A stretch of DNA of 64,000 nt from Callorhinus ursinus (GCF_003265705.1 NW_020312859.1:2180174-2244173), one strand, 5' to 3'. Shown: positions 9,849 to 20,470, counted from the stretch's first letter. A program made the numbers and translations. Notes: a model not told the origin generated them from the sequence alone.

Positions 9849-12515
9849 CTAATCTTGTTGAACTGGCAAGAATACATCTGTGGAAAGAAAATAAAACAGA
9901 GCCTCGGCACAGGAACAATCCCAGGGAGCCTTACATTCCTCCCAGCCAGAGGGTCCCCCTGTCAGTGGGCCCCACATCCCTTCGGATAAGAAGAGAGAGA
10001 ACATGGAGCTGGAATAGTCAAAACAGCGCTGGTCTTTGGTCTAGGACTCCAGAACAAATCCAGGTTGTTCTTGGACTGCTCCCATCTTCATTCTGGTAAA
10101 ATCCGGGCATCGGGCTAGATCATCCTGGAACGGCCTCTCGATCTGGGCATCACCCTGGGGTTTCCTGTGGTTCTGGATAACCTAGCCAATCAAGGCCATC
10201 ACCTCAGCAACACTCTCTCCACGCACATGGCACTTTGAGGTTTAACAGGAGCTTTTACATGTAGTATCCCGGTGGATATACTTTTGTCCATTTTACAGCT
10301 GGGGACACTGAGGCTAAGAAAGATTCAGTCAGTTGCTCGTAGTCACACAGTGGGTCAGAGGCAGAGGCGATATGAAAAGATAAAAATCTTGTCTCTTGTA
10401 TCATGGCTCCTTTCTTCTGACTCATTCCAAGAAGCCTTTCCTCCCACGACCCAGCATTATTAGTCACAGATGACCCTGGGAACTGCTTGCTTAGAGAATT
10501 GGGGGTGAATGGTATTAAGGGGTGGTGGATCTACTTGGGGGGGGCGAGTGGTGCATAGGGAGATGCTAAGCACCCTCTTTCTCATGGCAGAGCACCACAC
10601 TGAGGATGTGGATCTGCGCCAGATCTTACCTTTCACCGGCTCGACACATGAATTCCCACACACCCCCTTGCAGCACTTGAGACTGTTCAGGCAGTGGCTG
10701 TCATTCAGGCAGATGTCTATGGGGTTGGGCCTCTTGCACTGGCCAGTGACCACTGGACACTTCCCAGGATTGACCTTAAATGTTGAGAACGGGGCCACAA
10801 CTCAGAGGCTTGCCCCCCTAAGCATCACCCCTGCTCCTACCCCATCTCTAACCCATGCATGCAAATCACTTCCTCTCTACCTCGGCACCCAACCGAGGCC
10901 AGTGCGTGTCCTGATGGAGCCCCCATTCCACCGAGGGGGCCCCAACCAGTGTTCTAAGTGTCTGAGAGGCGGAGTGACTCATGAGCTGAATGAACAGCTA
11001 ACTGACTGACTGGTTCCCCAGCTGTTGGACTCACTCGCCGGGAATAGCAGTCAGTCAGCTGTGGCTCTGCCCCACCCTCAAGCCCAGTTCCGGGGAGCCC
11101 CCACCACTTCTCCGACATGTGTGCCCTCAAGCTAAAGTCCCCTGGGTCCACTCTTCCCGGGCTGTGTTTCCTCACCTGGCTTTGATGGGTCTACAGGATC
11201 CATGCATTTGATGCCACAATATCCGCGACAGCATTTCTGCTCCTTCGGACATTGCCAGTCGCTCTGGCACTGAGGGGGTTCAAACACAAGGCACATCACA
11301 CGAGGCGTGAAGGGGCAGACTCCATGCTTGGCTTTTTCTAAGGGTGAGAACAAAGGAGGAGGAGGGAGCTGATTCTGAGTCATGACTTTATAATCCCGGA
11401 CAAAGAATCAGCTTCCCCGGAGGGGAGAGAAAACTAACTCAGGCAGCCGACCCCAAAGGAAGAGAGGGAACTGTGAGGGTTCCAGGTCGAGGGCAGGTGT
11501 GGGGTGGTGCCAGGCTCAGCCAGCCACTCAACCAAGAGGGAGTCAGTGGCACAAGAAAGAAGGTATAGATGGTGGTGTGCCGGTAAGTTGCCAATTTCCA
11601 TGGTGTAAATACTGCTCCCATGGCTGATTCCAAGCTACCAACATGAGGTCCACTAGCCCGCAAAAGTCTTTTTTTTTAATTTTTTTGGTAAGATTTTATT
11701 TATTTATTTGAGAGAGAGAATGAGATAGAGAGAGAGCATGAGAGGGAGGAGGGTCCGAGGGAGAAGCAGACTCCCTGCCAAGCAGGGAGTCCAATTCGGG
11801 ACTCGATCCCGGGACTCCAGGATCATGACCTGAGCCGAAGGCAGTCGCTTAACCAACTGAGCCACTCAGGTGCCCCCACAAAAGTCTTGAAAAGTGTAAC
11901 CTTCGGCTGTTGTGAGCCAGCTCCAGCACACGGCTGGGCAGAGCTCACGGTCAGGTGCTCCTGGCCCGCGGTTGACTGGGAGGGAGGCCGAGAGGGACCG
12001 CGGTAGTAGGAGAGGCAAGTCATCAGAGCCTGAAGGAAAGATTGCAGATCGAATGACAAGTAAATTGAGACAGAGTGACCATTCAAAAAGAAACAGTAAG
12101 AGAAAAAGAGAACATTATGGAAAATTAAACAGAAACCCAAATAATGTGACAGAGCAAAAGACCAAATAGAGAAGGAGCTGCAGAGAGAGGGAACGATAAG
12201 CAATACAGGCACTGGGGTCACTGGGTCCATCTGGAGAAAGGTGGGTTTCTAGACGCTCAGAAGCTCTTAGCTGAAGTCCTCAGAGAGATGCTTGAAATTA
12301 GGGGCCATGGGCCAGACCACGGGAAAGGTGATTTCAAGGTCAGCCCCTGGACTAAGAGGAGGAGGCTACCACCATGCTGAGCCATCATGGACCCTGGCAC
12401 CTGGATATGGCTGGAAAGTCTCCAACTTACCTTTGCTGGCACCTTCCACAGTCCAGGATGTGAGGATTTGGAGGGCAGGGAGCACCGTGAAAGGGATGAG
12501 GCTGCCAGGTTTCAT
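9849..12515 (-). CDS. SLPI: SLPI-like secreted double-WAP protease inhibitor, four exons
   Basis: Exon 1 (12431-12515) encodes a 28-residue signal-peptide segment starting MKPGSLIPF. Exon 2 (11176-11337) and exon 3 (10630-10774, or to 10800) each carry one WAP domain with all eight cysteines. Exon 4 (9849-9877) ends the frame. Human SLPI has the same plan: a secreted inhibitor of elastase, cathepsin G and trypsin with antimicrobial activity. Introns are phase 1, but the obvious exon-3 acceptor (AAG|GTCAAT) starts in phase 0. That path reaches a stop after about 25 codons. A weaker acceptor (CTCTGAG|TTGTGG, exon from 10800) restores the frame and gives 148 aa, against 132 in human. The C-terminus has an extra DVFLPVQQD because the usual stop position is changed. 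The domain-2 reactive loop reads C-K-R where human SLPI has C-L-M. It could be the SLPI ortholog or a local paralog, and it may be newly broken. The gene family is certain; functionality is not. Confidence 0.8.
10630..10800 (-). CDS. SLPI: SLPI-like exon 3 (second WAP domain)
   Basis: The exon encodes NPGKCPVVTGQC, then the loop KRPNPIDIC, then LKCCKGVCGNSC, so all eight WAP cysteines are present. The donor is GTGAAAG|GTAAGA at 10630. The acceptor is uncertain: AAG at 10775-10776 is out of phase, while GAG just above 10800 is in phase but has a poor pyrimidine tract. Confidence 0.75.
11176..11337 (-). CDS. SLPI: SLPI-like exon 2 (first WAP domain)
   Basis: Bounded by acceptor CACCCTTAG|AAAAAGCC and donor AAGCCAG|GTGAGG, with phase 1 at both ends. 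It encodes HGVCPFTPRVMC, loop LVFEPPQC, then QSDWQC, QKCC and YCGIKC: eight cysteines in WAP order. The stretch QSDWQC and the tail CGIKCMDPVD are close to human SLPI domain 1. Confidence 0.9.
11671..11877 (-). mobile_element. CAN-SINE, antisense, in SLPI-like intron 1
   Basis: Reversed SINE with poly(T), AAGATTTTATTTATTTATTTGAGAGAG and a terminal GGTGCCCCC. CAAAAGTCTT occurs on both sides, consistent with a target-site duplication. Confidence 0.9.
12431..12515 (-). CDS. SLPI: SLPI-like exon 1 (signal peptide)
   Basis: ATG at 12513-12515. The 28 codons have a basic start, a hydrophobic core (LIPFTVLPALQILTSW) and the exit TVEGASK, parallel to the SLPI leader ending in VEGSGK. The donor is AGCAAAG|GTAAGT and the phase is 1. 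Confidence 0.88.
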
Positions 12516-12558
12516 AGTGAGGGCAGGTGGGGCAGTGGTGGCCAGTGCCGGCCTTTCC

Positions 12559-12579
12559 CTTTATACCGCCCCCCCCCCC
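12559..12579 (-). promoter_or_regulatory. TATA box of SLPI-like gene with adjacent G-run
   Basis: TATAAAG lies at 12559-12565 on the minus strand, about 45 bases above the ATG, which predicts a 5' UTR of about 20 nt, as is usual for SLPI. An 11-base G-run (minus strand) sits directly upstream at 12569-12579. Confidence 0.7.
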
Positions 12580-12785
12580 AGTGTGTGGTCCCTGCAGAAG
12601 TGCCGGGTGCCCTCCCTGCTGCTCCCTCCACAGCCGGAAATTCAGGGGAGGACAGTAACTCCGCCCCCCCAGAGTATTGATGGTAGGAGCCTGAGGCCTA
12701 GGAAGGGACATGTGGAACTTGGAGGGGGAGGTGTCAGCAGGCTGGTTGGGAGGCCATTCTGGAAGCACCTGCCAAGGGCCTTTGC

Positions 12786-12800
12786 GGGGGGGGGGGGGGG
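12786..12800 (+). repeat. 15-base poly(G) run
   Basis: An uninterrupted run of 15 G followed by AGTGGGGGAGGGG, about 270 bp upstream of the SLPI-like ATG. Its length is likely polymorphic and prone to sequencing error. Confidence 0.9.
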
Positions 12801-12879
12801 AGTGGGGGAGGGGCCTGGAAGGGAGCCTGCAGGGCAGAACCAGAGGTCATTATAAATGAACGTTTCTACTTGCCTCAAC

Positions 12880-13930
12880 CTTCCCACACTCCTGGACTGG
12901 CTGCCGATTACCCGGCGTCATTCCCTTTCCCAGATTTCAGGTGACGCCTTCCCCTGCTCACTCCGGACTTGTGTCCACGTAAAACCCACAGTCTCGGGCA
13001 CTCTGCCAATCCCACGGGGGTTTCCCTAGGAGCCCATGTGACATGACGGGTGAAGAGCGGACAGCAACCCAAACCACTTCGGGACCGGCTGTGAGGTGGG
13101 GGTAGTCCTACCTGCCTGGGTTACTGAGCAGGATCGGAGATAAAGGGGGTGGAAGGGCATTGAACAGAGTGAACACGGGCCCCAGAGCGACGGGGCAGGG
13201 GGGAAGTGAAGTGGATGGGAAGCCACATTTGAGCCCCTTTCCCTGAGATGAACTGATAGGACACTTCCCAGCAGTCAGCTGGTCAACCAGGTAAGCAAAG
13301 AGTGCCGTTTGTGGTGCTCAAAAGGTTTTCCCACACCCCAAGTTGCCCCCACTGTGCTTTCATAATTATAATGAAGGTTCTCATCAACTGAGCGTTGGCT
13401 ACGTGGCCAGAAGTTCACGTGGAACATTTCTAAATATCAAAAGGAAGCCCATTAAAGTGTAACCAAGAAAAAAATGCAGGGGATAGAGAAGCCAGAATGT
13501 AGGGGAGAAAAGAAGGAAGCCTCAACGATGGGGTGACAGAAGGTCCCAGAGTGACAGCGGAGTGCCAGAAACACAGGGCGGCCAGTCCAAACTGGAAAGG
13601 GTCACAGGGTTCCAGGAAATTCACCTTCTGGAAGGTGAAATTAATAGCACATTTTGGTGCATATGAACATGGGTAGGAGGTTTTGGCAACCAATGAAGAG
13701 TTTGTGATCGAAAAGTGATATGTATGTAGAAAACCAAGCAAACATAAAACCTGACAATTTTTCATGTCAAAGAAAAAGTTGTGCCAGAAAGGAAAAGTAG
13801 TTTGGTTTATTACCTAGTTCAGCCATGAGGAGTGTCCACATAGTCATAGTGAGGTAAATAGCAGTGCTGATCTCATCAAATTGTCACATAACTCTCTCTC
13901 TCTTTAAAATAAATAAATACGGCTTCTAAA
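12880..13930. other. No gene seen; 5' flank of SLPI-like gene
   Basis: Upstream flank without exon-like signals. The minus-strand frame at 13430-13765 has no domain or splice support. Confidence 0.4.
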
Positions 13931-13934
13931 AAAA

Positions 13935-14105
13935 TGGGGTGCCTGGGTGGCTCAGTAGGTTGAGTGTCCGACTCTTGATTTCAGGTCATGGTCTCAGGGT
14001 CCTGGAATTGAGCCCTGCATTGGGCTCCATGCTCAGTGAGGAGTCTGCTTCTCCCTCTCCCTCTGCCCCTCCCCCCACTCACATTCTCTCTAAAATAAAT
14101 AAATT
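13935..14105 (+). mobile_element. CAN-SINE
   Basis: Head GGGGTGCCTGGGTGGCTCAG, tRNA-like region, CTTCTCCCTCTCCCTCTGCC and tail AAATAAATAAATT. Confidence 0.92.
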
Positions 14106-15039
14106 AATTGAAGAAAACCTATCACATAACTAATGGGAGGGAGGAGATGGAAGGGTGAGTCTGTATACTAGAGGTGTGGGGAGCAAGGCAGTGGACAAAA
14201 ATCTCATCTTCAGTAATGGGAAGTCAGTAGATTATATCTAAAACTGCAAAGTCAAGTGTAACATAACGTGAATGTTACTTAGAGACAGGGAGATAAGTGA
14301 CAATGTCTTATTTAGACTAAAACCGGTTTCCTCTGGGGGTGGGTGGGAGTAAGCAAATGCTGTTTGTCACAACAAGCTTTGCAAGATTATATGACTCTTG
14401 AGTCTACCGGCATGTATAACTTTGATAAAAATAAAGATATTTAAAAAGAAAGTCTATTATCTCACTTAGCTTACCATGAAGATGTATAATCATCCAGGTA
14501 AAGCACTAAACATTATTCTTCTTTCAATAGGGTCCCTTTGGACATAAGACTCTCTGAGTTGGGAGCCCCTCCTCTGTTCCCCATCTTGCCCTGCACTTAA
14601 CACCCTCTTAATGATTATCACCAAGGATTGTCAGTGTCAGTTTATGAAGATGCTTCTCCATGAGAAGATAAGGTCCTAAATAGGAAAGACTGTGTGTATG
14701 TTGTCTGTAAAAGTCACCCAATTTAGTGTGTGGCTCTGAGTTGTCACAAAGGCGTGCAGCCCCATAACCACCACCCCAACCAAGAGAGAGAACAGCTCCA
14801 TTCCCCTCTTGAAATTCTCGTCGCACACTTTGAAGTTGATCCCGTGATCCACCTTCAGCTCCTGGCAACAACTGATGTGTTTTCTGTCCCTATAATTTTG
14901 CCTTTTTGAGGGTTTCATATGAGTGGAATTGAACAGGCCATAACCTGTTGAATCTGCCTTCTTACGCTTAGCAGAATGTCTGTGTTCCCAGGAGTTTGTT
15001 CCTTTCTATGGCTAAGCAATATCGCGTTGGATGGAGATT

Positions 15040-15425
15040 GTGGTGTCTAAATGGGGTGTCTTGCGATTGGATGGGGGCCCCCAAATGTGGGGTGATAATC
15101 AGGTGGAAGCCAATGGCAAGGGTGGCAAAAGAATTCACCCACCGCTGAACAAAGGAGATAGAAGTTTATTGAATATACCACAAAGGAGCAGTGGCTGGGA
15201 CAAGCAGAGGAGAAGCTGTCTGCCACGGGTTAGTGGGTGGGGGCTGCTTTTAAAGGAGGGGGATATGAGGAGGTATGGCCATGTATGGAATCTTCCTTTA
15301 TTGGTAACCGTGCCTAGTTGTAAGTAGCCCATTGGTCAGTTAGGGCCTATGGGTATTCTGAGGTGGGTCGCCTGATGGGTCTGTCTGGATTCCATTGCTC
15401 AAGCCTGTTTGCCTAAAGGGGCCTC
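15040..15425 (-). mobile_element. ERV1-like solo LTR, antisense
   Basis: On the minus strand the text around 15150-15180 reads TTCAATAAACTTCTATCTCC followed by TTTGTTCAGCGGTGGGTGAATTC, the polyadenylation-to-U5 layout of an ERV LTR. No internal retroviral gene is next to it, so it appears to be a solo LTR. Confidence 0.55.
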
Positions 15426-16044
15426 TGCAGAGATGTCCCAGTTTGTTTATGCATTCCCTAGTTGAAGGATTTGGGGGTTGCTCCCAGTTTTTCGTGATTA
15501 TGAATAAAACAGTTATAAGTGTTCATGTACAGGTTTTTGTGTGCATGTGATTGACATTTCTCTTGGGTAGTAACACGAAGTAGGATCAATAGGTAGTGTG
15601 GTAACATAGGTTAATTCTAATAAACTGCCAAATGATGTCCAGAGTGTCTGTACCATTTTGCATTTCCACCAGCAGGGGATTCTCACCAGAGTTCTCATTG
15701 CTTTGCATCAGTGATTGCACTTGGTATTGACGTTGTGTGTGTGTGTGGTTTTGTCGTTTGGTTGCTTTTGGCCATCCTAATAAATACATAGTGTATTTCA
15801 TTGAGCTTTTACCTTATATTTCCTTAAAGACTAATGATGAAATGATTATTTTCCTGTGCTTATTTGCCATCTGTATACATTCTTTGGTGAAGTATCTGTT
15901 CAAATTTTTTACCCATTTTTATCGGGTTGTTCGTTTTCTTGTTATCGAATTTCGAAGTTCTTTATATATTCTGTATACAAATACTTTATCAGAGATGCAT
16001 TTGGCCAATAGTGTTTCCCAATTGGTGGCCTGTCCTTATTTCCT

Positions 16045-16245
16045 TTTTTTTTTTTTAAGATTTTATTTATTTATTTGACAGAGAGAGACACAGCGAGAGA
16101 GGGAACACGAGCAGGGGGAGCGGGAGAGGGAGAAGCAGGCTTCCCGCGGAGCAGGGACCCCGATGTGGGGCTCGATCCCAGGACCCCGGGATCATGACCC
16201 GAGCCGAAGGCAAATGCTCAACGACTGAGCCACCCAGGCGTGCCC
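16045..16245 (-). mobile_element. CAN-SINE, antisense
   Basis: Poly(T), AAGATTTTATTTATTTATTTGACAG, GCAGGCTTCCCGCGGAGCAGGG and the reversed tRNA-like head ending CCACCCAGGCG. Confidence 0.92.
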
Positions 16246-16249
16246 CTTT

Positions 16250-16367
16250 ATTTTTTTTTAAATATTTATTTACTTAAGTGATCTCTACACCCAAAGTGGG
16301 GCTCGAACTCAAGACCCTGAGATCAAGAGTCCCATGCACCATCAACTGAGCCAGCCAGGTGCCCTTA
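16250..16367 (-). mobile_element. Short CAN-SINE, antisense
   Basis: Shorter SINE form with TGGGGCTCGAACTCAAGACC and the end GAGCCAGCCAGGTGCCC. It lies directly beside two longer copies. Confidence 0.82.
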
Positions 16368-16384
16368 AATGCTTTCACTTTATT

Positions 16385-16603
16385 TTTATTTATTTTTTTA
16401 AGGATTTTATTATTTTTTTAAAGATTTTATTCATTTATTTGACAGAGACACAGCGAGAGAGGGAACACAAGCAGGGGGAGTGGGAGAGGGAGAAGCAGGC
16501 TTCCCGCGGAGCAGGGAGCCCGATGCGGGGCTCGATCCCAGGACCCTGGGATCATGACCTGGGCCAAAGGCAGACGCTTAACGACTGAGCCACCCAGGCA
16601 CCA
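16385..16603 (-). mobile_element. CAN-SINE, antisense
   Basis: A third antisense SINE in tandem, very like the 16045-16245 copy (shared GCAGGCTTCCCGCGGAGCAGGG). Confidence 0.92.
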
Positions 16604-17026
16604 CCCTTGTCCTTATTTTCTTAACAGTGGTTTTCAAAGAGCAGAAGTTTTTAATTTTGATGAGATCCCACTTACCATTTTTTATCATGTTTTTGGTATT
16701 GTATCTGAGAAAGTCACAAAGATTTTTTTCCTTATGTTTTTTTCTATAGTTCTAATTTTTGCAATTATGTCTGTGAACGATTTTGAGTTAGTTTTTGTAA
16801 ACGATGTGAAGTATGGATCAAGGTTCATATTTTTACGTTTGGATGTTCAAGTGTTCTGGTATCATTTGCTGAAAAGACTGTTTTTGTTTTCTTTTCTCCA
16901 GTGAATTCTCTTTGTACTTTTGCCAACAGTCAATTGACTCTATGTGCATAAATCTCTTTTTGCACTCCCCACTGATCTACGTGTCTGTCCTTTGGCCAAT
17001 ACCACAATGCCTTCATTACGTAGTGC

Positions 17027-17398
17027 TATGGGCCGAATGTTTGCGTTTCCTCAAAATCCATATGTTGAAGCCCTAATCCCAATTGTGGTGGTATTAGGAA
17101 GCGGGGCCTTTGAGAGATGTTTAGGTCAGGAGGGTGAAGCCCTCATGAATGGGATTAGTGCTGTTATAAGAAGAGATATGAGAGAGATGATCTTTCTCTC
17201 TTTCTCTCTCTGCCATGTGAGGACACAGTAAGGAGGTGTCCATCTGGAAACCAGGAAGAGGGCTCTTGCTGGACACCAAATACGCCAGTGCCATGATTTT
17301 GGACTTCCCAGGCTCCAGAACTGTACGAAATAAATTTCTGTTGCCTAAGCCACCCGGTCTGTGATGTTTCCTTATAGAAGCCTGGGTAGATTAAAACA
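17027..17398 (+). mobile_element. MaLR-type LTR
   Basis: Starts TGCTATGGGCCGAATGTTTG, contains CCTCATGAATGGGATTAGTG and GCCATGTGAGGACACAG, and ends near AATAAATTTCTGTTG...TAGATTAAAACAC. This matches a common non-autonomous ERVL/MaLR LTR as I remember it. Subfamily not assigned. Confidence 0.6.
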
Positions 17399-17399
17399 C

Positions 17400-18890
17400 G
17401 GAGCTTTATAGTAAAGCTTGATTCCAGCCCAAATTGTTTTGGTTGTGGTTTACCATCAGGTTTTATAGCTGACCCTGGCTGTGCCCTGTCCTTAATCTCA
17501 GGGCACTCCCCATCACAGTACCTGCCAGTGGCATTTAATATAAGCGCCTGGGCTACCCTGCCCGAGGATTTTCTTTCAGCCCAAGTCAGGGGAGCCCAAA
17601 GGCCTCAGGGAGCAGAAAACCCCACCAGTGACAGATGGGAGCTGGAGGATAAACACCCCATTTTTTCACCCTGGATGGGAAATTCCAGGGCAGGTTCTAT
17701 ACTACCTTCCAGAGTTTTCCAACAGTATTGAGCCCCAATTGCCCATACCAGCAATATTCTCAGTTCTGCACCCTTTTCAGTTTCCTTCTGCCCTGTCTCA
17801 CAGACCTATTCTCTGAATAGTGTTCCTTTGTCAATTCCCAAATAAATTACTTGTCCTCAAATTATTGCCCCAGGGTCTTGCTTCCAGGGAAGCCCAGCAC
17901 CTAGCTCAATAACTGGCACGTGTAGACTGCAATGGTCCTCGCCAGAGCAAAGACAATACCTCTCTGTTTAGTTCAGGAACCCGACACGGTACATGTTGAA
18001 TGAATGAAACAATGAATAATTCACTGAAGGAACTAATGAAGGAAGCCAGGAAGAGCCATTAGCCAAGTTTCAATCCCGCTTTCCCAATTCATGGTAGTCC
18101 TTGGGGACATGCATTCATGGCCAGATTTGTAGTGTTTCTTTCTTATATTTGGAAAAGGTTCTCTGAAATATGCCAGCAATCTCCAAGAGGAATGGAGGAT
18201 CCCTCGACCATGAGGCAGGCCACTTGAGATGGTGGGTTGGGGCTGACAAGTTGGTGGTGGGTGTCAGGACAGAAACCTACTGGATTGAGCTGGAAGATAG
18301 AGATTGAGAAATGGGGTAAAAATAAGGGAGGGTTACATCAACCACACCCCTCTCTACCAGTGATCTCATGGATGACAGTAGTTGTCAGATCTCCTCCCAC
18401 TAGAAATCAGCTTCACAGTTGATTCCTTCCTCCTGGGGTTTTCCCTATGAGCCTCTTCCTAGATGGATCTTTTGAAACTTACAGAAGGTTTGAATGCCCT
18501 CTCAACCATCCCCACAAATCCATTGAGTCTGTGGAAGTAAACTCGCACAATGCTATGCCCTTTAGACTTTGCAGTTGCTTGCTAATGCAGCACTAAGTAC
18601 ATGGATATTAATTATACCATGATTATTTGAGTGCTCAAACATATATTTGGCCTCATAAATAATCATGTGTGCAAACTGAAAGAGAACATCAGTTTTCATA
18701 CAGCAATTGATAAAAAATTTTGAAGTCTGGCCATATATTACCATTACTTTTTAAGGCAATAGATATTTTTTTTAATTTCAATCTGAGATGGATATAGATG
18801 CAAATATGGATAGAGGTATTTGAAGCCCTTAACAGCCCTTTTCAACCTGGTTCCTCTGTGAGAGAATGAAGCTGTGGTGTCTAACAGTCA
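17400..18890. other. No gene seen
   Basis: Unique-looking sequence. Open frames at 17528-17816 lack a domain, leader or splice support. A GAATGAATGAAACAATGAATAATTC stretch near 18000 is L2/MIR-like. Confidence 0.4.
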
Positions 18891-18894
18891 CGAG

Positions 18895-19270
18895 GACTAT
18901 CGGACAGAGGACTGGTTCTCAACTCAGGTTCGGCTGCTCGCCACTTGAAAATTGATACTCGAGAGAAAAATGATGGTGGGAAAGCAGAGGCTGCTTTATC
19001 TAGGAAGTTGGCAACCTGAGAAGGTGGTGGACTAATGTCTCAAAGACCATCTTCCCAGTCCAGGGCAGCTGGAGAGTTTTAAAGAGGAAGGCAGGGAAAA
19101 AAGGAAGGGGGAGCTACGTGCAGGAGAAGCAGGTTCCCTGTGCTGTTAGTCGTACGTCACCGTGACCCTGAACAGACTTGCTGGCATCAGCGAGGGCTGT
19201 TTTCAAATATAGTCAGGCCTTATCTTCTGGGAAAGTCTGGCCTTTCACTCCTCAAGGCCAGCAGTCTGCA
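18895..19270 (-). mobile_element. ERV-type LTR-like repeat (copy 2, inverted to copy 1)
   Basis: Reverse complement of much of 1070-1410, sharing ATTGATACTCGAGAGA, GTCGTACGTCACCGTGACCC and CTTATCTTCTGGGAAAGTCTGG. On the minus strand the GATAAAGCAGCCTCTGCTTTC part looks like an LTR polyadenylation region. Confidence 0.45.
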
Positions 19271-19559
19271 AATCTCAAGGAAAGTACGTCAGTTCTGCTA
19301 TAGAGCTACAGAGGGACTTAAAGTCTGACCACGTATTAATGGATTAAGTTACAGCAAGCAGAGACTCAGATACCACTGGAAGCAGTATAAATTGGCCCAT
19401 TCGGTTGGCAGAGTTACTCGATGTTTTCTGTAAGAACAACCTAGCCTTGCCAAAAGGAAAAACCTAGAAGCAATTTGAATTCTAGGTGTACAGCTTAGGG
19501 GGAAAACATGCCCCGGGGTATGAGGATTCTTGCTGTGAGAGGGAGTCTCTTTGCTCCCA

Positions 19560-20240
19560 GAGACTCCCAGCCTCCAGGCCAGACTCTGAATCACAGACAC
19601 GGGGTACGCAGAGAGAAGCAAGTGCTTTTATTCATTCTCTAATCAAAACTCATTTTCTATGCCCAGCCTTTTTCTGGGTGCCAGGGGTACACGAAGGACC
19701 AGGCATGAAGAAGAATCTGTGGTAGAACCCAGGCTTCAGCTTGGAATGCCCAATATTCTGGGCTGGTGTGGGGAACGGACACCCTGGACCCCTCACAGTG
19801 GGAATCCTCAGTGTCACCACGCTGGCCACCATCTATCTACAGACAGAATGTTAGGTCTGAGCTTCCACGCCATGGTGCAGCCACCTTACCCCCAGATCCT
19901 CCACTTCAAGGGGGACCCCTGGCCATCAAGTTCAAAGGCTACTTGAGGTAGGAAAGAAAGAGCATACAGTGGCAATCCTAGCGGCTTACTGACTCAGTAT
20001 TCCCACTCGGAAAATCACGACACTGGCTGAGTGATCCTTGCAAGTTCCCCAAGGCTAGTGGTCCTTTAATGGGCTTTAATCTGGACGTCCCCGAAGACCC
20101 AGAGGAGCACTCTTTATGGATTACAAAGCCCTGTGTAGGATGTTTCCTGATCAAAGTGATTATGTCCACCTTACAGATGAGAAAACCGAGCCCAAAAAGA
20201 TACAGTCATCCTTCATAGTCATACTGTAAGTCAGAAGCAG
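19560..20240 (-). pseudogene. Remnant of a second SLPI-type 3' end
   Basis: This stretch parallels the 3' end of the SLPI-like gene: GCAGAGAGAAGCAAGTGCTTTTATTCATTC (compare 9634-9665), GGGAATCCTCAGTGTCACC (compare 9817-9835), and then an MIR-like CTTACAGATGAGAAAACCGAG piece at the expected distance. The next block to the right is replaced by L1 sequence and no WAP exon is found. Homology judged by eye. Confidence 0.45.
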
Positions 20241-20244
20241 GTTT

Positions 20245-20470
20245 TTTTTTTTATTTAAATTCAAGTTAGCTAACATATACTGTATGATTAGTTTCAGGGT
20301 AGAGTTTAGTGATTCATCAGTTGTACGTAACACCCAGTGCTCATTCTATCACATGCCCTCCTTAATCCCCACCCCCTATTTCACCCATCCCCCCACCTAC
20401 CTCCCCTCCAGCAACCCTCAGTTTGTTTCCTATGATTTTTTTGTCCTCTATGTTTTAAGTATTTTAGAGA
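20245..20470 (-). mobile_element. Carnivore L1 3' UTR fragment, antisense
   Basis: TTTTATTTAAATTCAAGTTAGCTAACATATAC, then GATTCATCAGTTGTACGTAACACCCAGTGCTCA: the usual reversed L1 3' UTR. Confidence 0.8.

Larger units (their letters stand above)
14560..17020 (-). mobile_element. Old L1, antisense, split by an LTR and three SINEs
   Basis: Reversed old L1 text occurs at 14560-15020, 15430-16030 and 16605-17020 (for example CCCAGTTTTTCGTGATTATGAATAAAAC and CACTTACCATTTTTTATCATG). The interruptions are an LTR (15040-15425) and SINEs at 16045-16603. Confidence 0.55.
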
